64,000 bases of DNA from Opitutaceae bacterium BACL24 MAG-120322-bin51 (GCA_905182465.1 CAJJBI010000005.1:186001-250000); one strand, 5' to 3'. Positions 51,860 to 63,146 are shown, counted from the first letter of the stretch. The notes: generated from the letters alone by a model not told the origin. Made by a program: numbers and translations.

Positions 51860-53827
51860 ATGTCTTTAATCGCCAAAACCGCCGGCAATCGCCGTGTCGT
51901 CATTGATCAAGTCACACCGTCCATCGACGGCGGACGCAATCCTTTCAAGCGAGCCATCGGCGACTGGATACCCTTCACTGCCCATGCCTTCGCCGATTCA
52001 CACGACCTGATCCAAGTCGAGTTACGTATCCGAAAAGTAGATACGAAAGCCTGGAAAGTGTTCCCTATGCCGCCAATAGGAAACGACGAGTTCGAAGTCA
52101 CTTACCGCACCGACTCCATCGGTCTTTTCGAGTTTGAAGTTGCTGGGGTGATTGATCACTACGGCAGCTGGCAGGAAGGCTTTCAGAAGAAACATCAAGA
52201 AGGCGTCCCCCTCGACCTCGAATGCCGCATCGGCGCCGAACTGCTCGAACAAGCCGCAACCCGTGCTAACAAAAAGCATGCCGCAAAGCTCCGTGAATGG
52301 GCCGCCCACCTGGCCGACTCCACTGCCGACATCGAGGCGCGCATCAACCTCGCCCACAGCCGCCACGTGGCTGGAATCGCCCGCATCTATCCACAGCGAG
52401 ATTGGGAGACCACGAGCTCCCGTTCCCTAATGCTCGTCGAGCGTGAGTTAGCCGCTTTCAGCACCTGGTATGAATACTTCCCGCGCTCATGCGTCTATGA
52501 CGGCAAAACCCACGGGACTTTTAAGGACGCCGCCAAACAGTTGCCCCTCATTCATAAGATGGGCTTCAATATCGTCTATTTCCCACCGATCCACCCTGTC
52601 GGTCGCGAATTCCGTAAAGGTAAAAACAATACCCTTACCCCCAGTAGCGAAGACGTAGGTAGCCCCTGGGCAGTCGGCGCTAAAGAAGGTGGCCATAAAT
52701 CAATCCTCCCCGCACTTGGAACTCTTGAGGACTTTCAGCGCCTCCTCGATGAAGCCGAAATGCGCGGGATGGAGGTCGCCCTTGATATCGCCTTTCAATG
52801 CGCGCCCGACCACCCATGGGTCAAAAAACACCCGAAGTGGTTCCGCTGGCGCCCCGACGGCAGCGTTCAATACGCCGAAAATCCACCTAAGAAATATCAA
52901 GATATTTTACCGATCAACTTCGAGTCTGACGACTGGGAAAATCTTTGGGATGAGCTCAAATCCGTATTCGAGTATTGGATCGAGCAAGGCGTCAAAGTCT
53001 TCCGCGTCGACAATCCCCACACCAAATCGATGGAGTTCTGGCGCTGGTGTATTCTTAATATCAAAGCCAAGCACCCCGAGGTCATATTCCTAGCCGAAGC
53101 CTTCACCCGTCCCAAGCGTAAATACTACCTCGCCAAAACTGGCTTCACCCACGGCTACACCTACTTCACTTGGCGCAACACCGCTGCCGAGCTGCAGCAA
53201 TATGTCGAAGAGCTCACTCAAGGCGAGTCGAAGGAATACTTCTGGCCAAACTTCTGGCCAAATACACCAGACATCCTTCACGCGGACCTGCAGACAGGTA
53301 ACCGTGCCACCTTCATCGGGCGCTATGTGCTCGCTGCCACGCTCTCGTCCAATGTCGGCCTCTATGGCCCCGCCTATGAGCTGCTCGACCATGAGCCCTA
53401 CCCCGGAAAAGAGGAAAATAACCACAGCGAAAAATATCAGCTCAAGGCCTGGGATCTCGATAAGCCCGGCAATATCCGCGCCGAGATCGCCCGTGTGAAT
53501 GCCATCCGCAACGAGCACGAAGCCTTCCAGCGCACCTTCAACGTTCACTTTATTCCCTGCTCCAATAGCCAAATCATCGCCTATTTGAAACAGAACTTTG
53601 AAAAGACTGACCGCTTCATCGTCGTCGTGAATATGGACTGGGAAAACCAACAAGTCGGCACCCTCGACCTGACACCTGAAGCCCTCGGCTTTGGCCATAC
53701 GGGCACCCTCCGCTTGGTCGATCAATTCGCCAACACCCCAAAAGAATATCTTTGGGACGATAAGAAGCCTTACTTGGAACTAAATCCACAAAACTGTCCC
53801 GCTCACATCTTCCAGATCATCGATTAG
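51860..53827 (+). CDS. glgE: Alpha-1,4-glucan:maltose-1-phosphate maltosyltransferase
   Basis: GH13 subfamily 3 enzyme that elongates alpha-glucan with maltosyl units from maltose-1-phosphate, 655 residues and intact. N-terminal domain N/S (RVVIDQVTPSIDGGRNPFKR), then FSTWYEYFPRS and the barrel with PPIHPVGREFRKGKNN, nucleophile Asp in VKVFRVDNPHTKSMEFW, general acid Glu in IFLAEAFTRPK, and GPAYELLDHEPYP. With the upstream GlgM-type gene it forms the GlgE pathway, so the cell probably stores or exports alpha-glucan. Confidence 0.95.
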   Translation: MSLIAKTAGNRRVVIDQVTPSIDGGRNPFKRAIGDWIPFTAHAFADSHDLIQVELRIRKVDTKAWKVFPMPPIGNDEFEVTYRTDSIGLFEFEVAGVIDHYGSWQEGFQKKHQEGVPLDLECRIGAELLEQAATRANKKHAAKLREWAAHLADSTADIEARINLAHSRHVAGIARIYPQRDWETTSSRSLMLVERELAAFSTWYEYFPRSCVYDGKTHGTFKDAAKQLPLIHKMGFNIVYFPPIHPVGREFRKGKNNTLTPSSEDVGSPWAVGAKEGGHKSILPALGTLEDFQRLLDEAEMRGMEVALDIAFQCAPDHPWVKKHPKWFRWRPDGSVQYAENPPKKYQDILPINFESDDWENLWDELKSVFEYWIEQGVKVFRVDNPHTKSMEFWRWCILNIKAKHPEVIFLAEAFTRPKRKYYLAKTGFTHGYTYFTWRNTAAELQQYVEELTQGESKEYFWPNFWPNTPDILHADLQTGNRATFIGRYVLAATLSSNVGLYGPAYELLDHEPYPGKEENNHSEKYQLKAWDLDKPGNIRAEIARVNAIRNEHEAFQRTFNVHFIPCSNSQIIAYLKQNFEKTDRFIVVVNMDWENQQVGTLDLTPEALGFGHTGTLRLVDQFANTPKEYLWDDKKPYLELNPQNCPAHIFQIID

Positions 53828-54237
53828 GGATAGGTGCCAAAAGCTTGGGTCACGACTTGCTGTGCCCTAATTAGATTTTAGCTTTAAAACGGATGAGGTC
53901 AGCGCTTCAGTGATCACCCCAGCTTTAAGCCGCTACATTTGAAGATGTAAAATCACTTTTGCATTAAGACTTAATGAGGAAACTTTATGGTTTTGATGCG
54001 TTACTGCCATAACTTATAAAACTCAGGCTATTTTAAATTTTTCTAGAAAATAATATCCCCTAGAAAACCTATAAGTTACTACTGGTCAAGTAAATGTAAG
54101 GAAATCCTTTGCTTTATTTGATCGGAGCTGTTACCGTGTACTTATCAAGTCCTAATTATTGGATAATTAACACAAAATAATGAAACCTACCTTCATATTG
54201 TTAACCCAATGATACTATTTAAAAATTTACGATAAGA
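53828..54237. other. AT-rich non-coding stretch after glgE
   Basis: About 410 nt, clearly more AT-rich than the neighbours. I see no ORF, RNA gene or clear terminator. It leads into the small RHH gene at 54238 and could be the edge of a transferred or decaying segment. Confidence 0.5.
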
Positions 54238-54423
54238 ATGAGTTCTAAAAAACAGCTAAATTGCTGGATACCAAATACTACGCACGACGCTATTGAGGCT
54301 CGCGCTAAAAAGCTTGGGATGCGTGCTTCTGCATATGGATCCCTCATCCTCAACAGCTGGGCAGAGTCGGGTAAAGGTCTCACAGAAATCGAGACAGAGT
54401 TAGAAAAGCTTAAGAAAATATAG
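54238..54423 (+). CDS. Small ribbon-helix-helix protein
   Basis: 61 residues. NCWIPNTTHDAIEARAKKLG and RASAYGSLILNSWAESG fit a CopG/Arc-type RHH fold: a beta strand followed by two helices. Such proteins are DNA-binding, often antitoxins or plasmid/phage regulators. No toxin gene is adjacent. It lies alone in an AT-rich stretch, which hints at a mobile-element remnant. A convincing Shine-Dalgarno is missing. Confidence 0.6.
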   Translation: MSSKKQLNCWIPNTTHDAIEARAKKLGMRASAYGSLILNSWAESGKGLTEIETELEKLKKI

Positions 54424-54486
54424 GGTATTTAAACTTTTTTTGAATATCACCCCACCATACGACAAAAGTGCATAGGTGAGCCCTCC

Positions 54487-54880
54487 TTAAAAAGTAGTCC
54501 TCGAACTAAATTTGCCACTCGTTTCCAGCTCAAGCACAAGCTTACGAGGCAAATTAAGTTCTAGCTTTAAAGCGGCGCCAGTTTGGGGAACCAAATTACC
54601 CATTTCATCGTGATATTCCACTGCGGATCAAGTCCACGCTTCCCAACTACCTGCTCCCATATTCTTCTGCTGCCGTTCGATATTCACGCTTTAGGTCAGT
54701 ATTCAGCTTAACTTCCCAGAACGAGTGACTCGCCCTGTGCAGTATAGAATTTGCCCGTCTTCGGCCAAATCAAGTCCAAAGCAATCAGACTCCCCGCTTA
54801 TCTCCGTGGTTCTTAGTTGCCAAAGAATCGCTGCCCGTTGCTGTCCATGTTGAATAAGGCGGTAATTGCAATGATTTTAC
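54487..54880 (-). pseudogene. Decayed protein-coding gene
   Basis: On the minus strand several stretches look coding but are broken by stops and shifts. From 5' to 3' they are KIIAITALFNMDSNGQRFFG, ISGESDCFGLDLAEDGQILY with CTGRVTRSGKLS, EVKLNTDLKREYRTAAEEYG, then GSWEAWT-stop-SAVEYHDEM and GNLVPQTGAALKLELNLPRK to LVLELETSGKFSSRTTF-stop at 54487. The last 44 codons are uninterrupted. Many disruptions within 400 nt, in contrast to the single indels of nearby genes, suggest a true pseudogene. The family is not recognised. Confidence 0.6.
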
Positions 54881-55011
54881 CTACTATCTAGAATTGTTGG
54901 AGGTTCCTAGCCATTCTTTTAGTCGAGGTGAGAGGATTGCCGCGCATCTAATCTTTACTGCGCATAGCTTCTGCTTGCCATGCTGAAACGCACCTTCAGT
55001 CTGGCGACCCG

Positions 55012-58000
55012 ATGTCGACAAAAGATACCGAATTCGTCCACCTGCACGTCCATACAGACCACAGTCTGTTGGATGGTTGTAGCCGGACAGATAAGCTCTG
55101 TGCCCGCGCCGCGGAACTCGGGATGAAGGCGCTTTCGATCACCGACCACGGGGTGCTCTACGGGCTGACTAGCTTCTTCAAGCAGGCGGAAAAACATGGC
55201 ATCAAGCCACTACTCGGCTGCGAAATCTATCTGGTTTACGAAGACGAACTCGCGCTGGTTAACGAGGAGCGCGCCAAACAAAAGTCCCGCCACATGGGCC
55301 TACTCGCGCGCAATTTCACTGGCTACCAGAACCTCTGTAAACTCGTCTCCAAAGCGCACACCCAGGGCTTCTACCGCAATCCGCGCACGGATATGACGAC
55401 GCTGGCCGCGCACAGCGAGGGCTTGATCGGTTTTTCAGGCTGCCTGGCTGGGGTCATTCCTAAGTTTCTGCTCGCCGACGAATATGAAAACGCCCGTGCT
55501 GCCACGGCCAAGTTTGTCGATATTTTCGGCAAGGACTACTTCATCATCGAGATCATGGATCACGGGATCGAGGAGCAGCGGCGCATCATTCCAGGCCTAC
55601 TCAAGCTGGCCAAGGAGTTCGACCTCAAGGTCGTCGCAACGAACGATGTCCACTACGTCAAAAAAAATGATTGGGAGCCGCACGACTCGCTACTTTGTAT
55701 CCAAACCGGTGCCAAAGTAGCCGACGCGAATCGCATGCGCTACGATGCGCAGCAGTTCTACTTGAAATCGCGCAACGAAATGGATCTCGCCTTCAAGGAG
55801 GTGCCCGAGGCCATCACCAACACCTCCGGCGTGGCCGAGATGTGCGAGGTTAAGCTTCCCTTCGGCGAAGACCACTACCCTGTTTACGAACGTCCTATCG
55901 AAATCGAGAGCGACCCACACGCGGAGGATCACATCAACTTCGACCGCTGCCTCGACATCTACGTCAAAAGTAAAAACGAAATTCTCGTCCGCGACGCTGA
56001 GAAGCCCATCGAGATGAGCGATGCCGAGCGCATTAAGCTTAAGGGCAACGGGCTCTACCTCTTCGAGCTTTGTAAGGATGGCCTCAAAGAACGTTACGGC
56101 ACCGACTACGATGCCTGTCGCGCAGACTGGGAAAACGCCTCTGCCGACGATAAGCGCTACTGTGAGCAACTTGAATATGAGCTAGCCATTATCACTGGCA
56201 CTGGCTTCGTGGATTACTTCCTTATTGTTTGGGACTTTATTGCTTGGGCGCGTAAGCAAGCTATACCTGTTGGGCCAGGCCGCGGTTCGGGTGCCGGCTG
56301 CATCGTCGCCTACGTGCTAAAAATCACCGATATCGATCCACTCAGTTTTGGACTTCTCTTTGAGCGAATGCTCAACTTAGAACGCGTCTCCCCGCCCGAC
56401 TTTGACGTAGATTTCTGCATGCGCCGCCGCGACGAAGTGGTCGACTATGTGCGCGATAAATATGGTAAGGACCGTGTAGCCAATATCATCACCTTCGGGA
56501 CCTTCGGCGCCAAGATGGTCATCCGCGACCTTGCGCGAGTCAACGACCTCGACTTCGCAGAATCGAACAAGCTGGCCAAGATGATTCCCGACGAGCTCAA
56601 CATTTCGCTTGATGACTCCGTCAAAAAATCGCCTGAGCTCGCCGCCGAAGTCAATCGCAACCCCGTCGCTCGCACCATCATCGATCAAGGCCGCGTGATC
56701 GAAGGTATGATTCGTAACACAGGTAAACACGCCTGCGGTGTCATCATTGCCGACCAAGACATCACTAATTTGATTCCCGTCACACTTCAGGAAGGTGATT
56801 TAACTACACAATATCCGAAAGGACCATCGGAAGATCTCGGCTTACTCAAAATGGACTTCTTGGGGCTGAAGACTTTGACCGTGATCTTCGACGCAGAGAA
56901 GAACGTGCAGATCACCCGCGACAGTCCCGATTTTAACGTCGCAAATGTAAGGCTTGATGACAAGGAGACCTTCAATCTTCTCAACTCTGGTCGTACTACA
57001 GGCGTCTTTCAGTTGGAGTCCGGCGGGATGCAACAGCTCTGCCGACAGATCGGCTTGAGCTCCTTCGACGAAATCATCGCGCTCATCGCACTCTACCGTC
57101 CTGGGCCCATGCAGTTCATACCGCAATTTATCGAAGGTAAAAAGGATCCTTCGACCGTGCAGATCCCGCACCCTTTACTCAAAGAGTTGGTCGAAGAAAC
57201 TTACGGTGTCTTGGTTTACCAGGAACAGGTCATGCAGGCCGCCCAGATCATCGCGGGCTACACACTTGGCGGCGCCGACATTCTCCGCCGTGCGATGGGT
57301 AAGAAGATTAAGTCCGTGATGGACGCGCAGAAGGATGTTTTTGTCAACGGCGCGAAGGAGACGAACGACATCGACCGCCGTACGGCCGAGTCCATTTTCG
57401 CTTTGCTGGAAAAATTTGCAGAATACGGTTTTAATAAATCGCACTCTGCCGCCTATGCGATGCTCAGTTATCGCACGGCATATTTGAAAGCCAACTACCC
57501 CGTCGAGTTCATGGCTGCTGTGCTCACCGCGGATCAAGGAAACGCCGATAAGATTTCACATAATCTTGCCGAGTGTAACGCGATGAACGTGCCTGTGCTC
57601 AGCCCAGACGTGAACGAGTCAGGCGCAGACTTCACTCCCGTGATCGAAAAAGACGAAGGCAGTATTCGCTTCGGCATGGCCTCGATCAAGGGCGTGGGCG
57701 AAGGTGCGGCACAAGTCATCATCGCAGAGCGCGCTGCCAACGGAGCCTACGATAGCTTCACCGATTTCATCGTCCGTAATGCTGATAAAGCGGTCAACCG
57801 CCGCGTAATGGAAGCACTGATTAAGACAGGCGGCTTCGACTCGCTAGGCGAAGATCGCGCCACATTACTCGACGGCTTGGAGTCTACACTTGCCGAAGCT
57901 GAAAGCGCCCGCCGCGACCGCGAAGCCGGACAGAGTAATCTCTTCGACATGCTCGGTGACGAGGTTGGTGTAGCTGACGAGGACAAGTCGGGCAATAATC

Positions 58001-58719
58001 GTCGCAGCGTCGAGTCGATGGGCTTGACGGAAAAACTAGGCTACGAAAAAGAGTTGTTGGGCTTCTACATTTCAGGCCACCCTATGGATGCCTACGCGGG
58101 GATCGACGAAGCAATCGACAGCTTTCATCACCCGGATGAATTGGTTAATTTCGACGACCGTAGCAGCTTCCGTCTCAGTGGCATCGTGAGCAATCTTGCG
58201 ATCAAATATACGCGCAAGGACAGTAAACAAATGGCGGTCTTCAATCTCGCCACGCGCACTCACAGCTACGAAATGATCATGTTCCCCGATCCTTACGCGA
58301 AGGAAGGTGCACGCCTAGAAGATGGAAAGCTGGCATTAATCCATGGCCTCGTCGGTCGTCGTAATGGTGAGATGAGTCTCGCGGCGCACAACATATTTGA
58401 TCTAGAAATTTCCATTCCAAAGTTGATCAGTCGTATCAATTTCATACTCCACCCAAACGATAAGGCTGCGGAATTCATCGAACTTCTACGCGAAACTATC
58501 GACGATCAATACGGTGAGACCTGCGTGAATATCAGCTTCCTCGTTGAAGAGCAAATCATTGAGACGCAGACTGCGCAATCGCTGACCTTCACGATCACGC
58601 AGACGAACTTCAAAAAGCTGCGCCGCCACCCCGCCTTAGCGGGCGTCCGGATCGAAGCCGTCGACTTGAAACCAGTCAACGACCGTCGACCATGGGAGAA
58701 GCGGCAGCGGTCAGGTTAA
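55012..58719 (+). CDS. dnaE: DNA polymerase III alpha subunit
   Basis: Replicative polymerase, 1235 residues, intact. N-terminal PHP domain ([32 protein letters not shown]), palm with the aspartates in [20 protein letters not shown] and [16 protein letters not shown], fingers ([40 protein letters not shown]), helix-hairpin-helix and OB domains to the end ([10 protein letters not shown]). The start at 55012 gives the normal [12 protein letters not shown]. queE follows after 4 nt. Confidence 0.98.
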   Translation: MSTKDTEFVHLHVHTDHSLLDGCSRTDKLCARAAELGMKALSITDHGVLYGLTSFFKQAEKHGIKPLLGCEIYLVYEDELALVNEERAKQKSRHMGLLARNFTGYQNLCKLVSKAHTQGFYRNPRTDMTTLAAHSEGLIGFSGCLAGVIPKFLLADEYENARAATAKFVDIFGKDYFIIEIMDHGIEEQRRIIPGLLKLAKEFDLKVVATNDVHYVKKNDWEPHDSLLCIQTGAKVADANRMRYDAQQFYLKSRNEMDLAFKEVPEAITNTSGVAEMCEVKLPFGEDHYPVYERPIEIESDPHAEDHINFDRCLDIYVKSKNEILVRDAEKPIEMSDAERIKLKGNGLYLFELCKDGLKERYGTDYDACRADWENASADDKRYCEQLEYELAIITGTGFVDYFLIVWDFIAWARKQAIPVGPGRGSGAGCIVAYVLKITDIDPLSFGLLFERMLNLERVSPPDFDVDFCMRRRDEVVDYVRDKYGKDRVANIITFGTFGAKMVIRDLARVNDLDFAESNKLAKMIPDELNISLDDSVKKSPELAAEVNRNPVARTIIDQGRVIEGMIRNTGKHACGVIIADQDITNLIPVTLQEGDLTTQYPKGPSEDLGLLKMDFLGLKTLTVIFDAEKNVQITRDSPDFNVANVRLDDKETFNLLNSGRTTGVFQLESGGMQQLCRQIGLSSFDEIIALIALYRPGPMQFIPQFIEGKKDPSTVQIPHPLLKELVEETYGVLVYQEQVMQAAQIIAGYTLGGADILRRAMGKKIKSVMDAQKDVFVNGAKETNDIDRRTAESIFALLEKFAEYGFNKSHSAAYAMLSYRTAYLKANYPVEFMAAVLTADQGNADKISHNLAECNAMNVPVLSPDVNESGADFTPVIEKDEGSIRFGMASIKGVGEGAAQVIIAERAANGAYDSFTDFIVRNADKAVNRRVMEALIKTGGFDSLGEDRATLLDGLESTLAEAESARRDREAGQSNLFDMLGDEVGVADEDKSGNNRRSVESMGLTEKLGYEKELLGFYISGHPMDAYAGIDEAIDSFHHPDELVNFDDRSSFRLSGIVSNLAIKYTRKDSKQMAVFNLATRTHSYEMIMFPDPYAKEGARLEDGKLALIHGLVGRRNGEMSLAAHNIFDLEISIPKLISRINFILHPNDKAAEFIELLRETIDDQYGETCVNISFLVEEQIIETQTAQSLTFTITQTNFKKLRRHPALAGVRIEAVDLKPVNDRRPWEKRQRSG

Positions 58720-58723
58720 AGCC

Positions 58724-59392
58724 ATGCTACCGATTCACGAACAGTTTTATACCTTCCAAGGCGAAGGCGCACACGCGGGGCGGGCAGCTTATTTCATACG
58801 CACTTTTGGGTGTCCCGTCCATTGCCCTTGGTGCGACTCGGCGGGGACTTGGCATCCGGATTATATTCCAGAGAAAGTCGAGCGACTTGCAGTCGATACA
58901 CTAGCGGCAGAGGTCGCTAAGACGAAAGCGGAGTTTGTCGTGGTGACGGGTGGCGAGCCAGCGATCCACAATCTCGCACCCTTGGTCGATGCGCTCCATG
59001 CGATTGGACGCGGCGTGCATTTGGAGACAAGTGGTGCCTTTACGATCAAGGGAGATTTTGAATGGATCACTCTCAGTCCGAAGCGGTGGAAGTTGCCACT
59101 AGCCGAGAACATTACGCGGGCAGATGAGTTTAAGATCATCGTCGATCAAGACGGAGCGATTCCAGAATACGTGGACGTAATCGGGCAGACGACTAAACCA
59201 GTTTGGCTACATCCGGAATGGTCGAAGCACGCGGACGTAGTGACGCTTGATGCAATTACAGAATGGGTGAAAGCTAAGGGTGCGCCCTATCGAGCTGGTT
59301 GGCAGATGCATAAACACTATGCGGCTGATTTGAAAGACGCGAGAAGTGCTCCGGCTGCGCCGCTGGGGGGTGATTCCGAGAGGGGCTTTTGA
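58724..59392 (+). CDS. queE: 7-carboxy-7-deazaguanine synthase
   Basis: Radical SAM enzyme of queuosine (preQ0) synthesis, 222 residues. The substrate-entry start [20 protein letters not shown] and the cluster motif C-x3-C-x2-C at Cys30, Cys34, Cys37 (GCPVHCPWC) are present, followed by [11 protein letters not shown] and [10 protein letters not shown]. The C-terminal 15 residues are low complexity. 4 nt behind dnaE, so expressed with it. Other queuosine genes are not in the window. Confidence 0.93.
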   Translation: MLPIHEQFYTFQGEGAHAGRAAYFIRTFGCPVHCPWCDSAGTWHPDYIPEKVERLAVDTLAAEVAKTKAEFVVVTGGEPAIHNLAPLVDALHAIGRGVHLETSGAFTIKGDFEWITLSPKRWKLPLAENITRADEFKIIVDQDGAIPEYVDVIGQTTKPVWLHPEWSKHADVVTLDAITEWVKAKGAPYRAGWQMHKHYAADLKDARSAPAAPLGGDSERGF

Positions 59393-59422
59393 GCTATTTG
59401 TAAAGTTCTGCCTTATGACACG

Positions 59423-59454
59423 AAAAAACCCGCGCTCCTTTCGAGAGTCGCGGG
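59423..59454 (-). terminator. Terminator after the cyclophilin lipoprotein gene
   Basis: CCCGCG.CTC / GAG.CGCGGG stem with a short loop and six T on the minus strand. It lies between the convergent queE and cyclophilin genes. Confidence 0.8.
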
Positions 59455-59482
59455 CTTTGGAAATTGATTTCACTTAGGAGCT

Positions 59483-60781
59483 TTACTCAGCGATGTAGGC
59501 CTTAACAATCTTCTGATCTTCGACTGGTTTGTCGCCAGCACCTTTTTCGACGCCTTCGATTTTCTTTACCTTGTCGTAGCCTTTGACCACTTTACCAAAG
59601 ATGGTATGCTTATCGTTGAGCCACTCAGGCTTGCTGGTAGTGATAAAGAACTGACTGCCATTGGTCATCGGACCCGAATTGGCCATGGCCAAGAGACCTT
59701 CGGTGTCGAAGCGTGCTTCGGGACTGAATTCGTCAGGGAAGTTTTTGCCCCAGATTGATTCGCCGCCAGTACCAGTGCCAAGTGGATCGCCACCTTGGAC
59801 CATGAAGCCTTCGATCACGCGGTGGAAAATGAGGTCGTCATAATAACCAGACTTGATGTGGCCGACGAAGTTAGCCACAGCGAGCGGTGCAATTCCTGGC
59901 ATGAGCTCGATCTCGACATCGCCTTGAGTAGTTTCGAGGACGACCTTGAAATTTTCCTTCTCGCTCCATTCAGCGGCGACTTCGGCGAAGTCGGCCAAAG
60001 CTTCTTCTTGGGCGGCAGCTTGAGCGGCCATCATTTCAGATTGAGCCGCTTGAACACGTGCCTGGATGAACTCTTGGAAAGCGGGCATTTTGGCTTCGAG
60101 GGAAGGATCTGGAGCAGAATCACCTGCACCTTTGACGAATCCTTTTTGTATCAAATCAGCCTCATCGGCACCGAATCCAAGCTGCTGCAGACCTGACTGC
60201 ATGACGATGGCAGCCCCAATTTTTTCGAGCGAACTGACGCTAATCGGTGGTAATTCTGCAGTGCCTGCTTGAACGGCTTCTGCGCGCGCTTGGGCTTGGC
60301 CAAAAGCGGCTTCAACTTCCTCTTGGGGAAGCTCCATAATATTTATCTCACCAGAGAGACTTTTTTGGAGCCCTTCAGCGATTGCAGTGACACTGGCCTG
60401 ATCTAGTTGCAAGGAAGCAACACCGCCACTTTGAGCAGTTAGATAGCCAACAATTTCGATGAGCTCATTTTCGGAGACTTCGACGACTGGCGCGGGTATG
60501 ACTACTTCGGTGGTAGCTTCGACAGGCTCAGTGATAGTAGCGGCCTCGGTCGTTTCGGACTGGGCGGCCTCTTCGGAGACTTCGACGACTGGCGCGGATA
60601 CAGCTACTTCGGTGGTCACTTCGACAGGCTCAGTGCTAGTAGCGGCCTCGGTCGTTTCGGACTGGGCGGCCTCTTCGGCAGCGTCATCTGCTGAGCTCTC
60701 ATCGCAGCCCGTCGTGAAGAGTGCGGCAGCGAAAAGAAGGCCAATAAGAGCGAGAGTAGAAGGAGATTTCTTTGAATACAT
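59483..60781 (-). CDS. Cyclophilin-type peptidyl-prolyl isomerase lipoprotein with repeat region
   Basis: 432 residues. A lipoprotein signal peptide with lipobox FTTGC (Cys26) is followed by an acidic Thr/Glu/Val-rich region containing two copies of a 34-residue repeat (each beginning EEAAQSETTEAAT). Residues 105-275 are helical and resemble the N-terminal dimerisation domain of FKBP isomerases (SLQLDQASVTAIAEGLQKSL, ASVSSLEKIG-like SVSSLEKIGAAIVMQ). The cyclophilin domain covers about 283-430 with FHRVIEGFMVQGGDPLG and NGSQFFITT. It should fold envelope proteins. The combination of an FKBP-like N domain with a cyclophilin is unusual. Confidence 0.88.
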   Translation of the reverse strand: MYSKKSPSTLALIGLLFAAALFTTGCDESSADDAAEEAAQSETTEAATSTEPVEVTTEVAVSAPVVEVSEEAAQSETTEAATITEPVEATTEVVIPAPVVEVSENELIEIVGYLTAQSGGVASLQLDQASVTAIAEGLQKSLSGEINIMELPQEEVEAAFGQAQARAEAVQAGTAELPPISVSSLEKIGAAIVMQSGLQQLGFGADEADLIQKGFVKGAGDSAPDPSLEAKMPAFQEFIQARVQAAQSEMMAAQAAAQEEALADFAEVAAEWSEKENFKVVLETTQGDVEIELMPGIAPLAVANFVGHIKSGYYDDLIFHRVIEGFMVQGGDPLGTGTGGESIWGKNFPDEFSPEARFDTEGLLAMANSGPMTNGSQFFITTSKPEWLNDKHTIFGKVVKGYDKVKKIEGVEKGAGDKPVEDQKIVKAYIAE

Positions 60782-60934
60782 ATGTGAGCTTAGAGTTTTT
60801 TGTTTAAATGTGAAAGTGGCTAAGGCTTATGCAATAACAGGAAAGGTCAATGGACTATCTTGCATCTACGAGGACAAGCCCAAGAGGTGAAATGTTCATA
60901 ATTGCGCAGGAACGCAACAAGTCGCGTCTCTACC

Positions 60935-62419
60935 TTACCCTAAATCGTATTGGTCAATACGCTTGCGCAGGGTGGCGCGCGTCATACCGAGTATCTCTGC
61001 TGCTTTGACTTGTTTGCCGTCAGACTCCTTGAGCGCACGGGCGATGAGTGCGCGCTCGGCATGTTCGAGGATGTTCTTTCCATGCGTCTCACGGAGGTCT
61101 CTATAAAAAGCGTCGGATGGATCCGAGAGGGCCTGACCGATTAAATCCTCATCTTTGAGGGATTCATTTATGCCTTCAGCAGCTGCCGAACTGTCTGCGG
61201 TATCGGCAGATGGTCCTCCGTCGATCGCTTGCACGACTTCTTGCGGCAGGTCTTTGATTAGAATCCTTTCGCCCTGCGCAAGCACAGCGCTGCGGTAAAT
61301 GAGATTCTCGAGTTCTCGCACGTTACCAGGCCAGCGGTATTGATTTAGCAATGTAAGTGCTTCGGGCGAGATAGTTTTTCTACCGATCTTGCTGTCGCGT
61401 GCGAGACGCTTGAGTACGAAGTCGATGAGCTGTGGCACGTCCTCTTTACGTTCACGCAGAGGTGGCAACTGGACGCGGACGACGTTGAGGCGGTAGTAGA
61501 GGTCTTCGCGAAAGGTCTTTTCTTTGACCATTTCTTCGAGCGGTTTATTCGTGGCGGCGAGCATGCGCACATTGACTTTGATCGTGTCGCTGCTGCCAAC
61601 GCGCTGTATCTCCCCCTCCTGTAAAGCCCGGAGAATCTTGGTCTGCGTGGTCAGCGCCATGTCGCCGATCTCATCAAGAAAGATAGTACCACCATCGCAA
61701 AGCTCAAACTTGCCGATGCGTTGATTGGTCGCTCCTGTGAAGGAGCCTTTCTCGTGACCGAAGAGTTCACTCTCTATGAGGTTCTCGGGAATTGCCGCGC
61801 AGTTGACTGCGATGTAGGGCTTTTGCGCCCGCAGGCTATTTTGAAAATAGCACGCGCAATCAATTCCTTACCCGTACCGCTCTCTCCTGTGATCATGACA
61901 GTGACATCGCTGGCTGCGACTTGACCGATCATCTTAAAAACTTCCTGCATAGCGGAGGAACTACCAATAATGCCACCGTCGATATCTTCCTTCGAAACGC
62001 TGGGTGCCGCTTCTTCTTTGCCTGCTTTATCTAGGTCCTTGGAGGCAGCGATGGCTGACTCGGTTAGAGTTAGGATTTTTTTCAGGTCAAAAGGCTTCAT
62101 GATGTAATCAAAGGCCCCAAACTTCATCGCCTCGATCGTGGTCTGCGTTGTGCCGTAGGCCGTCATCAATATGATCATTGCGTTAGGATTGATCCCGCGC
62201 AAATGCTGCAAAGCTTCCATCCCGCTCATGCCGCCCATGCGGTTATCGAGAAGGATCACATGCGGGCTGTGTTTCTCAGCCTTGAACAAGACCATCCTCC
62301 CCGCTGCCCGCTTCGATCACCTCATACTGACGCCCAGATAGGACACGTTTCAATGAGTAGCGCAAATCATCATCGTCGTCGATAATAAGAACTTTTGGAT
62401 TCATCGTTGTGGTGCTCAT
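60935..62419 (-). CDS. NtrC-family sigma54-dependent response regulator (two frameshifts)
   Basis: About 494 residues. Receiver domain ([40 protein letters not shown], Lys in [12 protein letters not shown]), AAA+ domain with Walker [14 protein letters not shown], the sigma54-contacting GSFTGA (a variant of GAFTGA) and [10 protein letters not shown], then a Fis-type helix-turn-helix ([20 protein letters not shown]). Shifts at about 62293 (one G missing on the minus strand) and 61848 (one T missing from a T run) break the frame; repair gives [17 protein letters not shown]. Start at 62419 or 62404. No sensor kinase is adjacent. It could act on sigma54 promoters such as that of amtB, but this is only a possibility. 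Confidence 0.9.
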
Positions 62420-62482
62420 ACGTTTTAAAAATTGGTCTGTGAAGAGGGGCACAGTAGATAAGCAGGTTGCGTGCTAAATCCA

Positions 62483-63146
62483 TCAAAATAAATCGACTGT
62501 GATCGCATCCATGCGCGCCTTTAGAATAGCGGTCGCCTCTTCGACCTCTAAACCTGAGACTTCATCTAGGGCGACCACATCCATCCGCGCTTCAATTTTA
62601 GAAAATGGATGAGGTATATAAAAACGATCCCAAGTCTTAAGTCGCCAAGCGCCGGTGTGATTGAGTGAGAGCAAGATGATTGGCGCACCTGTTTTGAGAG
62701 CGACCTTCAATGCGCCTGGCTTCATATCGTAAAGCGGCCCACGCGAGCCGTCAGGGCTCACGCCGATATCGAAACCTTCGCTACTCGCAGCGATCATATC
62801 ACGCAAAGCTTGTGCCCCTCGATTGAAGCGAGAACCTCGCACTGGCCGAACACCTAACTTTTCAACAAAGCCAGCTAGCCAAGCACCATCTTTGCTTGCG
62901 CTAATCAAAGTCGCTAAACGTCGCTTCCGAAAATAGCGTAGGTAAAAAATAGTGCCCGCAAGAAGGCGATTGTGCCAAAAGATAACAACCGCTGGCGGCG
63001 TCTCGCCATCCATCATACTCTGCGCATCTAGTATCCCAATGGTATCGGAGCGTACGTCCCCAAAGCCGCATAAACAAAGCAAGTCCCGCGAGTAAGGCTC
63101 GCTGGTGCCATTTGAGTTGCTCGGGAACTTGCGAATTCTCAGACAT
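62483..63146 (-). CDS. DUF374 lysophospholipid acyltransferase family protein (frameshifted)
   Basis: About 220 residues. The first frame (start 63146) gives [20 protein letters not shown] and [15 protein letters not shown]. After a shift near 63030 the second frame continues [20 protein letters not shown], the HNR acceptor motif, [33 protein letters not shown] and [17 protein letters not shown]. These are the DUF374/LPLAT motifs. Such enzymes acylate lipid A or other envelope lipids. One extra base is the likely cause of the shift. Confidence 0.88.

Noticed and set aside
53090-53725. 211-codon minus-strand frame
   Set aside because: Antisense to glgE, whose catalytic motifs are intact.
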